Assembly (NCBI GenBank): GCA_021234535.1
Contig: CM037838.1
Location: 17,801,009 to 17,865,008 of the forward strand
Direction: 5' to 3'
DNA from: Stichopus chloronotus
Taxonomy: Eukaryota > Echinodermata > Holothuroidea > Aspidochirotida > Stichopodidae
DNA: 64,000 nt
This document shows positions 1-12,669 of the stretch, piece by piece. The notes beneath the pieces are model-generated. The model saw only the letters and a program-made list of their open reading frames with translations, was not told the origin of the DNA and made no database searches. Position numbers and translations under genes: made by a program. Every line of letters begins with the position of its first letter. Position 1 is the stretch's first letter.

Positions 1-264
1 TCTTCTGGAGACGACGGGACATCTTCTCTTTAGTTTGTAATGTTTTGCATGTTAAGTTTATACAAACATGTCAACTGAAACAAAAGAAATAATAAATGTA
101 TACCTCTTTTCCGATCCCAATTTACCGATTGCCTCATCTTATATTCAGATGAATGGAAGTTACAGATACAAAGTTTGTCCTTGAGACTGTCAAGCCATAT
201 TTACTATTTGTCATTTTTTTTCACAATTTGTTTATTCATAACTGTTAGACAATATTTTAGAAGA
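1..264. other. 5' flank of gene 1, no gene seen
   Basis: AT-rich sequence upstream of the gene 1 TATA box. About 200 bases of it align by eye with the region upstream of gene 2 (roughly 9100-9300), including a shared 'tgag-ctgtcaa' stretch and T-runs, so the duplication that made genes 1 and 2 included the promoter. No coding exon is visible. Confidence 0.5.
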
Positions 265-270
265 TATAAA
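265..270 (+). promoter_or_regulatory. TATA box of gene 1
   Basis: A canonical TATAAA lies 113 bases before the gene 1 ATG, which leaves room for a transcription start near 295 and a short 5' UTR. The aligned position upstream of gene 2 has lost this motif and reads acaaacag. Confidence 0.6.
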
Positions 271-377
271 TAGAAAGGCAAGGGATTTAAATTGGCAGTT
301 ACATAGCCACATTAAACACCATCTATCGAGATTTCGAGAAAGAGACCGCTCTACAATTCTGCGAGACACCGAACATC

Positions 378-3300
378 ATGAAGCATTGTACAACAATCAT
401 TATCGTTATCTTCGGGGCAGTAATTGTCCCGAGTCTTGCTCAAGACCTGATTCAGGAACAAGACGTAGACGAATACCCCGACGAAAACTTGAATCAAGTT
501 GGAGACGAAATGCCTCCAAAAGAGGGAGAAGAACAAAACGGAGAAGAAGAACATGGTGAAGGTGTTGAAGAATACGGGTTGCTTGTTCCAGCGGATTTCG
601 AAAGTGTCCCTGTGAATACACACGGTCGTGATGACAAACCCGAGCACGGTGCTTGTTACAGGAAACGTGAGTAGAATCACAAGCATATGATGTACCTAAA
701 AATACATTTGGTCACTCAACACTATATCTGACGTTCAGATGTTCAAGTTTGGCATTTGAAAGTGATCTTATAAAGAAAGAAAGGAATGAAAAAATGATTT
801 TGTTACAGTAACTGGTTTCCTCTACAAAATTTACCAAGAAATGTCGAATTTTAACTCTGTTCCTTGGTCCTATTTATTTCGCTAGTTTGAAAGTCTTGAA
901 GTTTAACACTTACAGTGTTTGATGTGTTTTGCAGATTTTCAATATTCTGACAGGTTGTTATATTAAACAAATCATGAAATGAAGTTTGTGATCAATACTC
1001 TGATTAACATCTTACCTCTAGTTTGTAGAATGCCTAAATACTAGGATGAACTTTCTTAGCTGCATAATTCACGCAAAAAAAAACTTCTGTATGAAGATAA
1101 TTGAAAATTCCATTAAACCTAAATAGGAATTACTTTAAACGCACATGCAATTACAAATAAAGTCTATCTTTCTTTATTCAAAGGCTAAAGCGGAGGTCAC
1201 ACTACACGATTTAAATCAGATTACAGTTCTTTTTTTTTAATTCAATTAAGTTTTCGTTAAAATCTCCATCTCTGGTCGTATAGAACCAAACTTTTTCCAA
1301 CGAGTGTAAATTGATGATATGTATTAGAAAAATATGTAAAGGAAATATGATCAATTATTTCGTGACGTCACATCGACGGATAGCTTATCGGACACGCGTG
1401 GTCCGATCAAAGTTGTCTGTGGAGAAATAATTAGCAAATATTTTCTTTTCAATAGTCACGTGATACAAATCAAATATTGACAGAGTGGCAACTCTTTGGG
1501 TTTCTCCGACCAGAGAAGATTTTAACTAAAAGTCACAAAAGTCGGACAGTAATCCGATGCGAAAATTAAGTTAAATCTGTTGCATCGCCTCATTTTGGTA
1601 GTGTGTTCTCTTTTGTGCTCGGGCATATGGTTGTAAATAGACCGTATATCGACAAGGCATTTCACGACATCACGAAACACCATGTCCACGTATTATTATT
1701 GGGTCATTTGTGTATTTGCATGATGTACAGTAAACATGTATATATGAGTCATAATATGAGTATGAATATTCGTAAACATTGTAACCTACATTTTGATCTA
1801 AGACGTTAGCAGACTTTCCGCCAAGCTTCATCATCTTTATTACTTACAATTATTTGTACATCTAAATCAGGTAAAAACAAATAAAAGAAAGAAAACTCAC
1901 TGAAGACAACCATTTACAATACCAATGTCTATCGCAGTAATACATTGAAATAAGAACTAAAGGGATACTTAACAACGCTGGAATCTAGCTGTAAAGCAAA
2001 ACGTTCACGGTCCATTGAAACACAATCATTATAGGACAACACTAAAAGTAATTTCTTGACGTAAATCTTAAAGCGGATTCATTGAGTTGATATCAGTGAA
2101 AATCGTGCTTATTTTGAAGGATATAAGACGCATGACAATACTTACAATATTAGTCAAGTTTCACATTCAATAGTTATGAAAACTGTCATTTTTTTATTTT
2201 TTGTCCGTTAATTGTACTGGTTGTGTGCATGTGAATTTAGAACTAGTATGAAATTAAAAACAAGTTAACTCGTTAATTACTCACTCATTAATGATCCATT
2301 GTGTGTGAGACATTGGGATCCTTCTTAGTTTGACCATTTGTCAATAGTGTGTGAAGGAAACTTGACTGGTTTAGAAGAAGAAAATATTGAATTTCACAAA
2401 ACAACTCTAAGAGACCCTTTGAAACAGTAAATTTAAGGCATCGTTTTGCAATTTGCATCTGTAAAGGCAACATTTAAAGTTTATTAGCAAAGTTATAGGA
2501 TTAAAAAGTCAAAGTCATTTGTGCTGCTGAAAACAAAATTCAAACTTGTTTCCACAATAGTCGTGTTTTTGTATAAGCAGGCAAAAAATGTGGGGTCGAA
2601 CACGTCTTTTTTTTTCTTCTTCGAACAAAGTAAACTTGTCGTGATCCATTCATCTTGGACTGGAACCAAGAAAACGTACTTTCTATATTAAGACTGAACG
2701 ACACCTTAATTTGTAGAATGAATACCACGTCAAGTAATGACAACCAAGTTCCTCATGCCATTTATCCTGAGACTACAAAACCAAAAATTGCAACTCTATT
2801 TGACACCCTTTTTGTTTGCAAACCTGCCAGAAAAAGTCAAACAAATCCACCTTTATGTTAAGTGGTGAGAAGCAGCACAAAATTTTCTCACTTTAAAAAT
2901 GAAATTCGGGGGTGATATCAACCCTATGTACAATATGTTTGGCTGTCCGCGTGACTGTGATACAGACACCCCATTGTCTATTTGAGAGGACCATTTTGTT
3001 CTTGCACACTAACTACTACGTATCAAATAAAATTCAAAGTTGATAACATTTCTAAAACAGCAACTAAAACAAAAAAAAATTCCATGTAGCAAGAGTACGT
3101 ACCTGTCCTTCATGCGACGATATTTCCACACTGACCAACTTAATTCCCGGGTTTTTTTTTCAGCTTTCCACTTTTGCTCCAATCGGGGAGAAAAAATTGC
3201 CTACAGAGGGAGAGATTCTTGCATGGATTGCTATTGCGGCCATGACCGTCGAGAAGTTTGCTGCAAGAGGTAAGTGGTATCTTATACAGCATGCACGCAA

Positions 3301-4037
3301 TTAAACGAGAATGAAAATTAAACGTGAATTAAACGAATGTCGACTCATAACGTAACGATGTAAGTGCAGGATTATGATTTGATGGTTTTCTGCCCAACCC
3401 GGACAGAGTTTGACGAAAACGTTAACAGATAACGGATTCAACTCACCGCACTGAGTTAATCGTCATAAATATTTAAGCTTGCCTCATTACTTGCACGCGC
3501 GTGAGTTGTCACTTTATTATTACCAAACTCCAAAAACAACTTGGAAAATTTAAGCTTATGTATCGGCAAAGTGCCCACCCCATGTACGTTTGGCGAACAC
3601 TACTTTATCAAGCTATAGTACTACAGTTTTGCTATTGTGTGAATTCATGGTCTGCATATTGATAGAAACGTGTAGAATTAGAAGTTTAATTGAACGTTAG
3701 GCAAGCCTATTTCAAAAAATTGTTTTTATCATAAACTGTCTTTAACGTGTCTTAAACGTATTCCGACCGATCCCTAAAAGTAGGATTAATATTTATTAAA
3801 GTTTTAAGAATATAAATATATATTTTTATTACGTTTTCACAGATTAATTTATTTTTTGTACACTTTTTGGGTCATTATTTATTACTTTCCTTGTCGATTT
3901 CCCACAGGAACCCATACCCACGCGTGAGAAACCCCCTCCTTTGTAAGATAGAACTCAACCCGAAGACATGCGTTTACGAACGGAATCCAAAATGCAAGAA
4001 ATTCTGCGAAATCATCGGATGGCACTCTTCAGAGTAA
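378..4037 (+). CDS. PSP94/beta-microseminoprotein-like secreted protein, gene 1; exons 378-666, 3164-3269, 3908-4037
   Basis: The product is 174 aa and probably secreted. Residues 1-21 form a signal peptide (hydrophobic core, ending SLA before QD). Residues 22-72 are strongly acidic with many Glu, Asp and Gly. The cysteine domain has Cys at 93, 101, 116, 119, 121, 129, 130, 144, 153, 161 and 165, followed by GW at 169-170. The donors GTGAGT and GTAAGT and the acceptors after pyrimidine tracts are good; intron phases are 1 and 2. Introns are 2,497 and 638 nt, and I see no recognised element in either. The CxxCxC...CC...CxxxGW pattern is that of the MSMB/PSP94 family. The acidic linker is shared only with gene 2. 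Biochemical activity cannot be read from the sequence; vertebrate MSMB is a secreted protein that binds CRISP-family proteins. Confidence 0.85.
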
Positions 4038-4396
4038 AGGACGGAGTTTATTATTTTCCTGTGAACCTGAATAATATTACCTAAAGGTGATTTCTGTTCG
4101 TCGTGTTTAAATTTGACTTCCAACGTGTTCGAATGGCTTTATGTGATACTGATGATAATTATGACTTTTGTAATTCCCAAACTTAAATTGTAATTTGCTT
4201 TCGGTTAACAACTGAAATAACAGAGTTTTCTTAAAATCAGGTAAAGGGAAGATCCACTGGTAGCATAATCTAATCAGTATTGACCACGTATAGGTTCGAC
4301 AATAACACTGTCTATGTTGCGTGTTCATTGTAATGGAAAGAGAGGGGAAAAAGTGATTTCATGAACTAGTAAACCTCACTGTCATTCTTTATCAAA

Positions 4397-4402
4397 AATA
4401 AA
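4397..4402 (+). terminator. Poly(A) signal, gene 1
   Basis: AATAAA about 360 nt after the gene 1 stop, followed within 40 nt by a T-rich tract. Confidence 0.5.
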
Positions 4403-6976
4403 ACGGCTATAAAATACAGTACATATGTTTGATTTTTTTTTTTTGCTACAGATTGTTTTCTGTATGTCCGTGCTTTTAACGGCTTTTTACGAATGTAAAC
4501 ACCGTTCCTTCGGAAACGTTTGAGACTAAAACACACGTTGTTTTAGTCGACGAGGTGATTTGCAGCTGTATGCTGTTCATGATTTCACACATTGAAGAAA
4601 AAAGTTTTCACTCCTTGAAATACTGACAGCTGTTTCGTCCCTCTGAGCAAATATTGAGTTTTGCGACAAGGTCCCTTTTCTGGTACAATATTCGTTGATC
4701 TTTGCCTTGATGAATGTGGACTCCAAATAGCAATTTTATTTTTGAAAAGAAACGTCAAGGAGGACAGATCATCCTTCTTCATTTCATTGCCTTCGTTCGG
4801 GAATAATGAAAGCGATGATTATCGTGTTTCTTTTTTTTTATTGACATATCTTTAAACTAGTTCAGGGACTGTGTTTCTAATGACAACATACTATCTGAAA
4901 TAAAGTAAAAAAAAAAAAAACAGTACGAACTAATTTGAAACTACAGAAAGATTTCATGTAGGCTACTAGTAATGCACAATTGATGTTGTCGGGAGATCAC
5001 TTTTAAAAAACAGCAACATTGCTGGCTTGAATCAGGTTATTGTAATCTTACTTACATGCTTGTTCAGGGAATACACTAATCGTGACCGGACAACTTTTCC
5101 AGGACAATTGTCCCGTGAGAATCCCAGCAGAAAAATCCCCTCACGGACAACCTCTTCCGGGCAATTCCTAACCTAAAGGATGCACAATTCCTAGTCCGGA
5201 GAATTCCCCACGCCCCACACACACCTCGTAGAGTTTAGATGGACACGGTAACAATTAATAAATTTCTCCTTGAGTTCAGGAGAGAGAAGAGAGAGTATTA
5301 TAATAATTATATGGCAGTACAAATAACTGAGAGGGGGATAGTCAAATGAAACAGTTCTCTGAAATCGGGTTATTATATACTGCCTTTTGGTTCAGAAAAA
5401 AACAATGTGCTACCATTTATAGAGACAATAGCATATTGTAGAGGTGGATGTCATCGGATTGTAAGACCCCACTGCACGAGGCAACGAATGTGATGGCATC
5501 ATGCTAGCGGTTGCGGTACATTTCTTACAATAGGTCATGACATGAACTAATTCAAAGCGCCTGTATGTACAACCGGATTAAAAAGATGAAAAACAACGAC
5601 ATCACAAATAAATTTTCAGACGTGACTTCCTCGTGATACTTTTCAAACAATGTGCAAAGTTCTGGAGAAGACTGAGTTTCTAACAGAAAGAGAATGGTCC
5701 ACTTGATAGTTCCGACGACCAATCAGCTTGGAATTGTAGGTGCACTACATAGTAATATATATCGACAATGATGATGTCACCACGCTAACTACTCCCAGTC
5801 TTAACAGTTTGATGGTGTCTTCTTATGTTAGGCAAAACACTTCTGTCTTGAAGTTCGTCGTTTAATGTGTAATGTACGTACTGCCCTAGGAGTTCTTCGT
5901 CCGGTACCATAAATACAACCTCTGGAGGAAACCAGAAAGAAATGTGCCCGTTTTGACGCTTTGAGATAATGTGGATGCTATCTGGGTAAAACTACTTTCA
6001 AATGTTTCACTGTTTGCAAGTTAGAGTATTCTAAACTGTACACATATGTTGCTCCGATACATGCTAACGTTAGTAGTATTTCTACTGTGTAAATCAGCTA
6101 TCCCTGAAAACAGGAAGCACAACATTCGAATTTGCATCGTACCAATATGTTAGTCTCATTCATGTATGTATGGACGATGTAACCTTCAAGTAGCTCAGAC
6201 TTTTGACATATGTCGACTGTACATGTTACTTCAACCACGCACACATTTGTAAGTATCTATCCACTCTCACCACACCTTTTTGCGACACTGTCCACAGTAA
6301 TAAGTCGTAAGCACTTTTAAGATTCAACGTGTAACATTTTACAAGCTCCATCTCTAGACCCGCATTTCTTTTCACTGATACTACAGAGCAAACGAAAACT
6401 TGCCGTAGCCCTTAGTCAAAGTATAATTGAAATGGGACGTGGTGAATATACAAAGCCCAATTGCAGCAACTCATGAGGGTCTTCTGCCATTAAACTTAAC
6501 ACCAAGGTCGGTTTCTTTGAAGGAATAAAGTGCCTGTAAAGATTAGAAAAATGCCTTCATAAAACCTATAAACTATGAACGATGTGACGTATTTATGATC
6601 ACGGCAGTTAATTTGCCCGTATTTATTAAACGTCACTCACCATGAGTATGCAGACTTGTTAAACCCTGCTCTTGTTGGCAAGGCTTCCATCTCAATCAGA
6701 TGATTATGGATCAAGGAATAAGCCACACGATGCAGTTTATAATAATTAGCAGTTTATAATAATTAGCGTATGAGGTCAACCACAGACAATGGAAGGTTAC
6801 AAACCATATTCACACATAACTTCATGTGATGGCGCATCAAGTTATCATCTGATATCATTAACGGCATCGAGGTAACACATGTCTACATGTTCGAGCTGAT
6901 TCGGTAAGGAACCTGTTCTTGCACTAATCGAAAAGGTAGAGCTTTGCGGGGGGGGGGGGGGGTTGAATGAGTATCG
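4403..6976. other. Intergenic, genes 1-2, no gene seen
   Basis: No exon with the family pattern and no convincing ORF. Around 5085-5210 a short segment repeats variants of ggacaatt/ccgg, possibly a decayed inverted or tandem repeat. A 17-bp direct duplication (cagtttataataattag) lies near 6734-6767. A run of G occurs at about 6949-6962, just before the foldback element. Confidence 0.4.
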
Positions 6977-8482
6977 AAATCGACAAGTGGAGATTTAAAT
7001 CGACTCTTTCAGTGGGAAATGGATGCTTTCGGGGGTAAGTCGATGCGTTTAGCCTCGACATTGATGCTCTTAGGGTGCAATCGAAGAATTTATCCCCCAA
7101 ACCGATGCTTTTAATGGTGATATCGATGCTTTTAAAGGGAAATAGGGCGTTCGTTTTAGAGAAAACATCCATATTTTTTAAACCAATATTTGTGGACGTA
7201 GTATGATAGATTATTCAAAATAAGCAAGGACAGTAGCCTTCTCTTCAAGAAATGAGCTCCTCACACATAGAAATTCAGTTAATTGTTACTCAACACTAAT
7301 TTGTTCACCCAAACTTTTCAAAGTTCAAATGATGCATCTTCCGTTACTCATCACATGCATAATGTTTTGAGGAGATGAAGCTTTGACAGATGTTTATTGA
7401 TGAGACTGAATGGTTTAACAATGATTACCACTATTTTCTTTTGCATATCATGTCGGTGTATTCTAAACGCCCTATTTCCCTTTAAGCACGAAATCGATGT
7501 TGTTAGGCTGACTTCGATGGTTTTAGCCACTAAAGTGATGCTTTTAGCCTGAAATCGACATCTAACAAATTTGAATCGATGCTTCTTAGCCCTTAAAATG
7601 ACGCTTTTAGCGATGAAATCGACACATACCGATTAAACTCATTAGCATAGTCAAAAGAGTCGATTTCGAGAGTTATTGATAGCTATGTAATACCTTTCAT
7701 GCGTGAGGGACCACGTAACTACAAGGAAGACTCCTCGGGGTATCATAGGAGTCGTACCACGTGGAATCAGCTGACTCAAAAAGCGAAAAATTACATGTGC
7801 AGGAATACTGCAACAGTCCTTCGGGAAGGGTAGAAATCCTTCCAGTAAAGGGTTACATTAAAATAAAAAGATTACAAGATCACAGCTTAAATGGCTTAGG
7901 CCTTGGTTAGTCTATAGTCCACGATGAACCTAATCTTTGCAGCAAATTGTACTAACCAAAAACAAAAGCCATTGTACCTCTGGTAAGGAGCGGTGTAAAT
8001 ATATACTCATTTTCGGACTCCGACTGTCTCACGTTTTTGCTCGCATATGCGGTATGTTGGCAAATAACATAAATTGCTGGTCTTCTACATTTTAACTTTT
8101 GCACTTTCAGCTGGTGAAACAGGTCATGGATTGTGTCCAACGAACAGTTGTTTTGTTGCGTCAGGAAGGTAATGCAAACTGGAGAGCTGTCAATCATCTT
8201 TGAAGTCGATTCTTTTTATTATGTTAATGAGGTAAATCGGCATGTGTCGATTTCAGCGCTAAGAGCATCGATTTAGTAACTAAAAGCATCGATTTTACCC
8301 TAAAAACGTCGATTTCGTTACTAAAAACACCGATTTCACCCTATAAAAGCATCACTTTTGGGGCAAAATGCATCGAGTGTACCGTAAAAGCATCGATTTC
8401 GGGGCTGAACGTATCAACTTTATCCTAAAAGCGTCGATTGCGTGGCTAAAAGCGTCGATCTAAATCGGCATGTGTCGATTTT
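6977..8482. mobile_element. Foldback-type element with inverted arms made of ~21-bp tandem repeats
   Basis: The left arm (6977-7640, interrupted by a MITE) consists of degenerate units reading aaatcgatgcttttagc. The right arm (about 8228-8482) contains about nine units of 20-22 bp in the reverse complement. Both arm boundaries pair up. The outer ends pair as aaatcgaca/tgtcgattt, and the inner ends carry tcgacacataccgatt against aatcggcatgtgtcga. The centre (7641-8227) has no recognisable ORF. Inverted arms built of short tandem repeats are typical of foldback elements such as Drosophila FB and the TU elements described in sea urchin. No target-site duplication was found. Confidence 0.6.
7132..7485. 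mobile_element. TTAA-flanked MITE, copy 1
   Basis: A 354-bp element starts TTAAAGGGAAATAGGGCGTT and ends with the exact reverse complement AACGCCCTATTTCCCTTTAA. It is noncoding. It sits inside the left arm of the foldback element, and removing one TTAA-bounded copy restores the 21-bp repeat register. The TTAA duplication suggests mobilisation by a piggyBac-like transposase. Other copies lie at 20601-20959 and 24330-24666. Confidence 0.75.
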
Positions 8483-9385
8483 CCGTGATCCGATACTGAT
8501 TGCTCGCCATAGAGTTGGTGCCTTAGAACTGTCCGACGAAACAAGGACAGGGCAAGATAAAGATACAATAACTACGGAGGAAAATCAAAATCAATCAAAA
8601 GGAAAATTGAGGGACGAAAGGGAAAAGAGGTAGATGAAGAGAAGCGACCATTAATCCGTTGATGAACAAGAATCCTAAAAGAATAACCTCTTTGGATGCC
8701 TCGATGCCCACTTTTAATAGGCACTCTTCCTTGTAAGTAAGGAACTTACATATAAATGTCAATCGCCAACTGTTAGTGCAAATTGTCTAGTTCATTCACG
8801 TGTTTCCCTTTATGGTATCGAACCTCACAAGTTAGTCAATAAATCAGCAGACCGAAAAAGCACATATGTAGTTTCATCGTATTTTGGAAAAAGACACTAA
8901 AAAAGAAAAGTCTTTGAGTACATCATTCCATACACTGCATTTTGTTCGTGCTTTATACTTTAAGATTGAATGAAGGAAACAATGTCATGAGATAACAACA
9001 AATTCATCATGGTAGGAGTTTTGGCCTCATCTGTAATCAGGATCAATTGTAAACATCATCTAGACACAAAATCGTTTACAGGGCGCCAGTTTCTTGTCAT
9101 CAGACCCAGATGATTTCACTGATCATCAATAATTTGCCTTTGAGGCTGTCAAACTCTGTCGCAATTTATCATTCAAGTTTGTTTTATTTTTTTTCTCTTT
9201 GTGAAGTTTCCACAGTGATGACAACATTACAACTTTTCAGAGTGACACAAACAGAAAGCCAAGTGCTTTACCGTGGCATAGTCACATTCATTACGACGTT
9301 TAACATCTTTCACTGAATCCGTCCTCATCATTGTTGAAGCAATAAGACTTAGGAAACATTCCGAGGTGCCAGACAATTCAACACG
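8483..9385. promoter_or_regulatory. 5' flank of gene 2
   Basis: No exon is visible. The last 280 bases align by eye with the gene 1 promoter and 5' UTR: agaaagccaagtgctttaccgtggcatagtcacattca corresponds to the segment starting at 271 in gene 1. The TATA position has degenerated, so gene 2 may use another start or be weaker. Confidence 0.4.
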
Positions 9386-12300
9386 ATGAAGTATTTTACG
9401 GTGACCATGATCGTTATCTTGGGTAGCTCGATTGACCTAAGTGTCGCGCAAGGGTTCCCCCAGATGCCGGACAAGGACGACTTCTTGAAATTCATCGAAG
9501 ATTTGAATAATGACATCGACGACATGCTTCAAAACGGAGGAGAGGGAGTTCAAATACAAGAAGATTTAAAGTATGGGTTGTGGGTTCCAAGTATTTACGA
9601 CCGTGTCCAAGTAAATTCGTACGGTGTTCAGGAGAAACCTGAACATGGGACGTGCTACAAAAAACGTGAGTAGTAAAATGATGTGCCAAATTTGTTATTA
9701 AGCCTATTTCATAATTTGCAACTGACAAATATTTTGATCATGCCTCCAGTCGGGTTCTTATACGTAAGAAGTTTTTTGTTGCGACAGAAACAGACAAGAA
9801 AATCAGGTAAACAGTAATCGACAGTTATCGCATTAAATTTTATATTGAAGACAAGATGACGGCATAGTTCAATTTAAGTCGTTTTATTTCACTCAAGGTT
9901 TTCAGCTTAAATAACTGAAATATTTCACATCAAAGAGTCTGTGCTTCTAGGTTAAACAAATCCAAAAGGCAGTTTTTTCCTCCAGTGTACAGTAGGAGCT
10001 TGCGTGTGATTTTATACGGGATGTACCTGTATACTTGAAAGAAAAGACTGCAAAGTGATACAAATGTCTTTGTTCGAGGTTAAGATAAATACATAAGTAT
10101 TGTATTTTTCTGGAATACACATTATGTATGTTCTTACATATATTTGTATTTAATGTAAACTTGTGCCCAATAGTAAAACGATCATATATAACGTGCTATA
10201 ATTCATAGTTGGCTAATATCTGTTTCCATCAGTTCGTGTTCAAAGTGTACGATATTAATAATCTAACAACAGTATTCCATACTAGTTTGAAAAGCAAATG
10301 AGACATGTATAGTAGCTAAATCTAAATATCGTTGTGACTTGTGACTTTGGGACTTCTCTTGCTGGACAGCATGTTGCCATCATGATCTTGGAATGACGTC
10401 ATTTCATAAACGTCTTGATCAGTAGACTGCAATCTTGGACAAAATTGTTGGGACACTTTGTCGTACTTTGCAAAGGTAATACTGAATTTTAGGTGAAAGG
10501 ATAACATGAAACCCCGCCCCCCTTTCCAATGTTGCGCTATAGGAGTGAATGTGCACTTTGAACAGCAATCCTATAGCCAACATTGAACGGCGGGAGCGGG
10601 GTGTCCTAAGGTATTTTGTCCAAGATTGTAGGTATCCCACCCAAGGAAGTTCAAGATCGCATACAAAATTGTTCCTCAGTATCAAAACACTTCACTGCGG
10701 CATTGAAGCATTATTCGATTTCTTTAGTGTTTACGGAAGGGCGTCCTACATGATGAATGGGAACACCAAAATAAATATTGAGATATGAACCATTCAAACA
10801 AACTACTACAAAGCAAATTTGTTCAAATTTGTGTTGTTGGTATCTGGACAGATATATTTTGTCACGCAAACAGAATTTCAGCAATTTCCAGATGTTGTCA
10901 ATTTCACGAATAAAACAAAAACTCTCCGGGACAGAACTGGGTACTAACCACTTAAGATTATAACTTTCTGCTTCAGTGAAAATTGCGTTTGGAGAATTAT
11001 AAACGGAGTATAGGCATGGCTGAGAAGAAATGCTTGGAAACGTTACTTAAAACAGACTTATTTCACAACATTACATCCATACCAAATCCTCTTATTTTGC
11101 AGATAAGAGTATTTTTTACTACAAGTAAGAAAGTATTATTTTGCATAGAGAGGTCCTGCATAGCCAAGTCACCCCATATAGCAATAATAACAGATTGATC
11201 ACATTTAATTTTATAGTATCATGTTGTCCCAGTGTTATTCTCATCAAGTGTGAAACTGCAAGGAAGGAAGAGCGAGATGGGTATCTGGGTAGAAACGGGG
11301 AGTTTTACGGTGTGAGTTTCTAAGTGTGTAAAAAAAAAAATCATTGTAAATTGTTTCGTGAGTAAATATATCGCTCAAGGAGTGACATAGGCAATGTATA
11401 TTGCAGGCTTGGGGTTTGTTTAAATTAACAACAATATCAAATATTTGCAAGAAATCAGCTGTGAGAAATTGTGACAAATTACGTGAAAATAAAAAAAAAA
11501 ATGAAATGACGCATGTCACGAAAAGTTTATAGTAAACAATTCTCAAGTTATTTTAAAGTGTAAGCGATGTTTGCAAGTGACAACTTTCTAAGCTTTTTAA
11601 ACAGCGACGAGATTTATTTGTTTATTTATTTCGCAGCTCACGAATATTGCCAAACGCCAGGTTTACAAATTGAATATGACGGGAAACATGAGTGCGTGTT
11701 TTGTTTCTGTGGAGACGATTTTATCGAAACCTGCTGTACAGAGTAAGCAGTAATTCCATTTAACCTGTATCTGTTATCAGATAAGCTTCATGCATGAAAC
11801 AGTAGATACTATATACAACATGATGGCAATACAATCACGATTATACCACAAGAAGCAATACATTGGATCAAATTTCAAATGACTGTACACAAAGACCGTA
11901 TCATTGAACTTTCCATGTTAGCTTGAACAAAGCTAATATTGTGTTCTTCACTTTGATGCATAGGCGTAACATTCAAAACAGTGCATGACTTTACATTGCA
12001 TGAATTTGAATATAAAAACATTTATGATATTTGATAATGTAAAGTATAAGAAATAACTCTGGATTAGCTTGTATATTTTCTTCTAAATGAGCTCTTCTCT
12101 ATAATTCAAAGACTTTTTGTAGAAGCTAAGGTTCTCTGTTTCGTAGGCGATATGCTTATCAGAATTACTCTTGCCACGCCCCCACCAAAAACCAACGAAA
12201 TAAACATAATATGCAGTAAATCTTTTGTTTTGATTGTGAACAAGAATTTAGAGAACAAAATTGAATAAAAAAACCCGAGGTATGGAAAGGGACATCCGCC

Positions 12301-12669
12301 TTATAATCAGAAGGGACAAACGTGAATAAACCATACATTTATACTAACAAAGTAACGTTGTAAAACGAAACCAAGGGAAGGCTTCCATTTGCCGTTTCGT
12401 CCCAAGGCAATACACTGCTAAACCGGGTGTTGGTCATCTGGTCTCCGTGGAGTACATAAACGTATTTCTTACATTTTCAAATTTCATTGAATATAAAAAT
12501 TTGAGACAGTCATTGAGGTTTCATTCAATCTTTTCTTTATAGACAACCATACCCTGATGTACCGAAGCCAGAGATGTGTAACATTGAACTCAACGTTGAC
12601 ACTTGTGTTTTTCACATAAAGCGTAAATGCAAGAAAGTTTGTAGACTCCAGGGCTGGTTCTCTTTATAA
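9386..12669 (+). CDS. PSP94/beta-microseminoprotein-like secreted protein, gene 2; exons 9386-9665, 11637-11742, 12543-12669
   Basis: The product is 170 aa. Residues 1-21 are a signal peptide ending SVA before QG. Residues 23-60 are acidic and Asp/Asn-rich, followed by a YGLWVP segment that parallels YGLLVP of gene 1. Cysteines are at 90, 98, 113, 116, 118, 126, 127, 141, 150, 158 and 162, with GW at 166-167. Introns are 1,971 nt (containing a 199-bp MITE) and 800 nt. Donors are GTGAGT and GTAAGC; the exon 3 acceptor is TAG rather than CAG. Exon 2 is 106 nt, as in all paralogues. This is the closest relative of gene 1 by length, linker and promoter. It is intact, with no frameshift; the role is the same as for the family and is inferred. 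Confidence 0.84.
10430..10628. mobile_element. 199-bp foldback MITE in gene 2 intron 1
   Basis: Perfect 16-bp terminal inverted repeats (caatcttggacaaaat and attttgtccaagattg) enclose a second inverted pair around caatgttgcgctatagga / tcctatagccaacattg, so most of the element can fold back on itself. It has no coding capacity. A diverged relative lies at 40872-41035. Confidence 0.7.

Noticed and set aside
406..686. Minus-strand ORFs opposite gene 1 exon 1
   Set aside because: Shadow frames of the acidic coding exon; no splice or homology support.
8442..8633. 63-aa ORF running out of the foldback right arm
   Set aside because: Starts inside the 21-bp repeats and becomes Lys/Glu-rich by base composition; no homology recognised.
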